Assembly: GCA_947494975.1 (NCBI GenBank)
Contig: CANLXA010000003.1
Span: 620,001 to 684,000 of the forward strand
Origin: an uncultured Roseicyclus sp.
GTDB lineage: Bacteria > Pseudomonadota > Alphaproteobacteria > Rhodobacterales > Rhodobacteraceae
Length of the DNA: 64,000 nt
Direction of reading: 5' to 3'
This document shows, in pieces, positions 62,587 through 64,000 of the stretch (the first letter of the stretch is position 1; each line of letters opens with the position of its first letter). The notes below the pieces were generated by a model. The model worked only from the letters and a program-made list of their open reading frames with translations. It was not told the DNA's origin and made no database searches. The translations under genes were made by a program, and so were the position numbers.

Positions 62587-63450
62587 ATGCCAAGCCCGAA
62601 CACCAACGAGGACGCCCTGGTCGAGATGGCCGTGGCTGGTGTGATCACCACGCCCGCCGTGCGGCCCGGCCAATACATTCCCCACCCCGATGGCCGCGCG
62701 ACCGTGCTGCCCGGGATGTACGGGATCACTTATAATGTACGCTGCGGCGACCGGGCCTTTGGATGGGCCGGTGACCATGTGGAGCCCGGCGTGTCCATCG
62801 ATGACGACGCCAATTCGGGCCGCCACCACGCGCTCCACTACCTCAATTGCATCGGCAACTCGGCGATGGTGACCTCTGGCATGGCAGCCGGGGCCGAGGG
62901 CATCGTTGTCGGCGAACATGCGCGTATCCTGGTGCAGTTTGATCCCGACGCCCACGCCCTCATGGCGCCCGGCGACCGCATTCAGGTGATGACCAAGGGC
63001 CAGGGCCTGCGGCTCACTGATTTTCCCGATGTGGCACTCAAGAAGATGAGCCCGCGCCTATTTCATGCGCTTGGGATCACCGAAAAGGATGGTCGGTTGC
63101 ACGTGAATGTCGCGATGGAACTGCCGATCCGCATCATGGGATCGGGGGCGGAGCTGAACTCCGAATATGTGGATCAGGATCTGATGTCCGGTGACCGCGC
63201 GCTGATGGCCGAATTGGGCATCGATCAGATGCGCCTCGGCGACGTGATCGCCATCCGCCATGCGGATCACCATTGGGGCCGGTCCTATCGCGAAGGGGCC
63301 GTTTCCATCTGCCTGTGCATCCATGGCGACAGCGTGATGACAGGCCATGGCCCCGGCATCCTTACCCTGATGACCGCGCGCAACGGGGAGATCGATTTCA
63401 CTGTTGATCCCGCCGCTAACCTCGCCACCCTCCTCGATCTCGGAGCCTGA
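62587..63450 (+). CDS. DUF4438 domain protein, first copy
   Basis: A 287-residue protein of the DUF4438 family, function unknown although structures exist. Conserved core: YNVRCGDRAFGWAGDHVEPG, the LNCIGNSAM region, and HADHHWGRSYREGAVSICLC near the C terminus. No signal peptide or membrane helix. I chose the ATG at 62587 with AAAGGA upstream; an ATG at 62575 has no proper spacing. It is divergent from the twelve-gene operon and likely co-regulated with it. Confidence 0.85.
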   Translation: MPSPNTNEDALVEMAVAGVITTPAVRPGQYIPHPDGRATVLPGMYGITYNVRCGDRAFGWAGDHVEPGVSIDDDANSGRHHALHYLNCIGNSAMVTSGMAAGAEGIVVGEHARILVQFDPDAHALMAPGDRIQVMTKGQGLRLTDFPDVALKKMSPRLFHALGITEKDGRLHVNVAMELPIRIMGSGAELNSEYVDQDLMSGDRALMAELGIDQMRLGDVIAIRHADHHWGRSYREGAVSICLCIHGDSVMTGHGPGILTLMTARNGEIDFTVDPAANLATLLDLGA

Positions 63451-63451
63451 T

Positions 63452-64000
63452 ATGAGCATTGAAACCAACGCCGCCGATATCGTCACCGTCTCGGTCCTGG
63501 GCCAGGTCGCCAACCCGTCGCTCTCCGGCCTGCCCGCCGAGCCCTACCGCCTCGATGCCGATGGCAAGGCCTTCCTGTGGCCCACCTTCGGAGGCATCGT
63601 TTACAACGTCTCGGTGGGAGACAGCGCATTCGGATGGGCAGGCGATTGCATCCATCCATCGATCAGCATCGCGCATCCCGACGCCAACAAGAACCGCGGG
63701 CTGAACGTGTTCGCCTGTCTCGGGAATGAGGCGATGGTGGTCACTGGCGCGGCCAAAGGCGCAAAGGGCGTCGTTACCGGCAAATCCGGGCGGTTTTCGG
63801 ATCAGGTGATCGTGCATTTCGATATGGAAACGCGCCGCAAGATCGCCGTGGACGATCAGATCCTCGTCAAAAGCGAAGGTGTCGGACTGTCCGTTCCAAG
63901 CTGCCCCGATGTCGCGTTCAAATCCCTGTCCCCCGCCTTGTTCGACGCGCTGCCCAAGCACATGGATGGCAATGTGCTGAAGATGGGCGTCGTGGCTACC
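63452..64000 (+). CDS. DUF4438 domain protein, second copy, partial
   Basis: The first 183 residues of a second DUF4438 protein, cut by the right edge. It starts 1 base after the first copy's stop. The same core motif is present, YNVSVGDSAFGWAGDCIHP, and LACLGNEAMV-like NVFACLGNEAM. The two copies are clearly related but well diverged, which suggests an old duplication and a heteromeric complex or two linked substrates. Confidence 0.85.
   Translation, partial: MSIETNAADIVTVSVLGQVANPSLSGLPAEPYRLDADGKAFLWPTFGGIVYNVSVGDSAFGWAGDCIHPSISIAHPDANKNRGLNVFACLGNEAMVVTGAAKGAKGVVTGKSGRFSDQVIVHFDMETRRKIAVDDQILVKSEGVGLSVPSCPDVAFKSLSPALFDALPKHMDGNVLKMGVVAT

Noticed and set aside
1-64000. CRISPR arrays, tRNA or rRNA genes, insertion sequences, prophage
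   Set aside because: No regularly spaced repeats, transposase or integrase genes, or recognisable RNA gene sequences were found on either strand.

Overview
The window is GC-rich, densely packed bacterial DNA with many ATGA and TGATG stop/start overlaps. Its gene content is TRAP and Liv-type transporters, sialic acid catabolism, CoA-dependent anthranilate degradation, a DAB-type inorganic carbon transporter and ArsJ. Together these point to an alphaproteobacterium of the Rhodobacteraceae (Roseobacter group), probably a marine heterotroph; the genus cannot be fixed from this sequence. I found no rRNA, tRNA, insertion sequence, prophage or CRISPR array, and no gene-free stretch longer than 300 bases.

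Layout, left to right. (1) 1-3454, minus: the end of a sialic acid island, with a sialidase-like protein cut by the window edge, an M81 (MlrC-like) metallopeptidase and a NanE-NanK fusion. (2) 3685-6507: a DUF6958-like and a GFA-like protein divergent from a TetR regulator with a clear palindromic operator, then a small membrane protein, a Nudix hydrolase and a RidA-family protein. (3) 6711-13789, minus: a complete aerobic 2-aminobenzoyl-CoA (anthranilate) operon of CoA ligase, acyl-CoA dehydrogenase, enoyl-CoA hydratase, MarR regulator, SDR and the monooxygenase/reductase fusion. (4) 13997-18961: DabBA inorganic carbon transporter with a divergent LysR gene. (5) 19024-21919: XRE-cupin regulator, kbl and tdh (threonine to glycine). 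(6) 21938-24210, minus: arsJ and its partner GAPDH (arsenate detoxification).

(7) 24391-29472: LacI regulator divergent from a small membrane protein and a TRAP transporter (DctP, DctQ, DctM), then a universal stress protein; two tandem LacI-type operators lie between the divergent genes. (8) 29529-32678, minus: a 1049-residue self-sufficient reductive dehalogenase-like fusion (cobalamin/2x[4Fe-4S] module plus FMN/NAD/[2Fe-2S] reductase). (9) 32795-43416: a divergent carbohydrate-type regulon, with ROK regulator, large PIG-L deacetylase and DMT exporter on the minus strand, and ABC binding protein, two permeases, VOC protein, ArgH-like lyase and ATPase on the plus strand.

(10) 43413-49851: Liv-type ABC transporter with a GAF protein, divergent from an amidohydrolase. 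(11) 49856-62369, minus: a tightly coupled twelve-gene catabolic operon of peptidases, an aminotransferase, VOC, AspA/AstE-like deacylase, PuuE-like and AllA-like proteins, and four NAD(P)-dependent dehydrogenase-type enzymes. It is divergent from two tandem DUF4438 genes, the second running off the window.

The strongest candidates for undescribed biology are the twelve-gene operon with the DUF4438 pair, the PIG-L/ArgH-like/ABC regulon, and the reductive dehalogenase fusion. In all three solute-transport operons the binding-protein gene is followed by a strong GC-rich hairpin before the permease genes.
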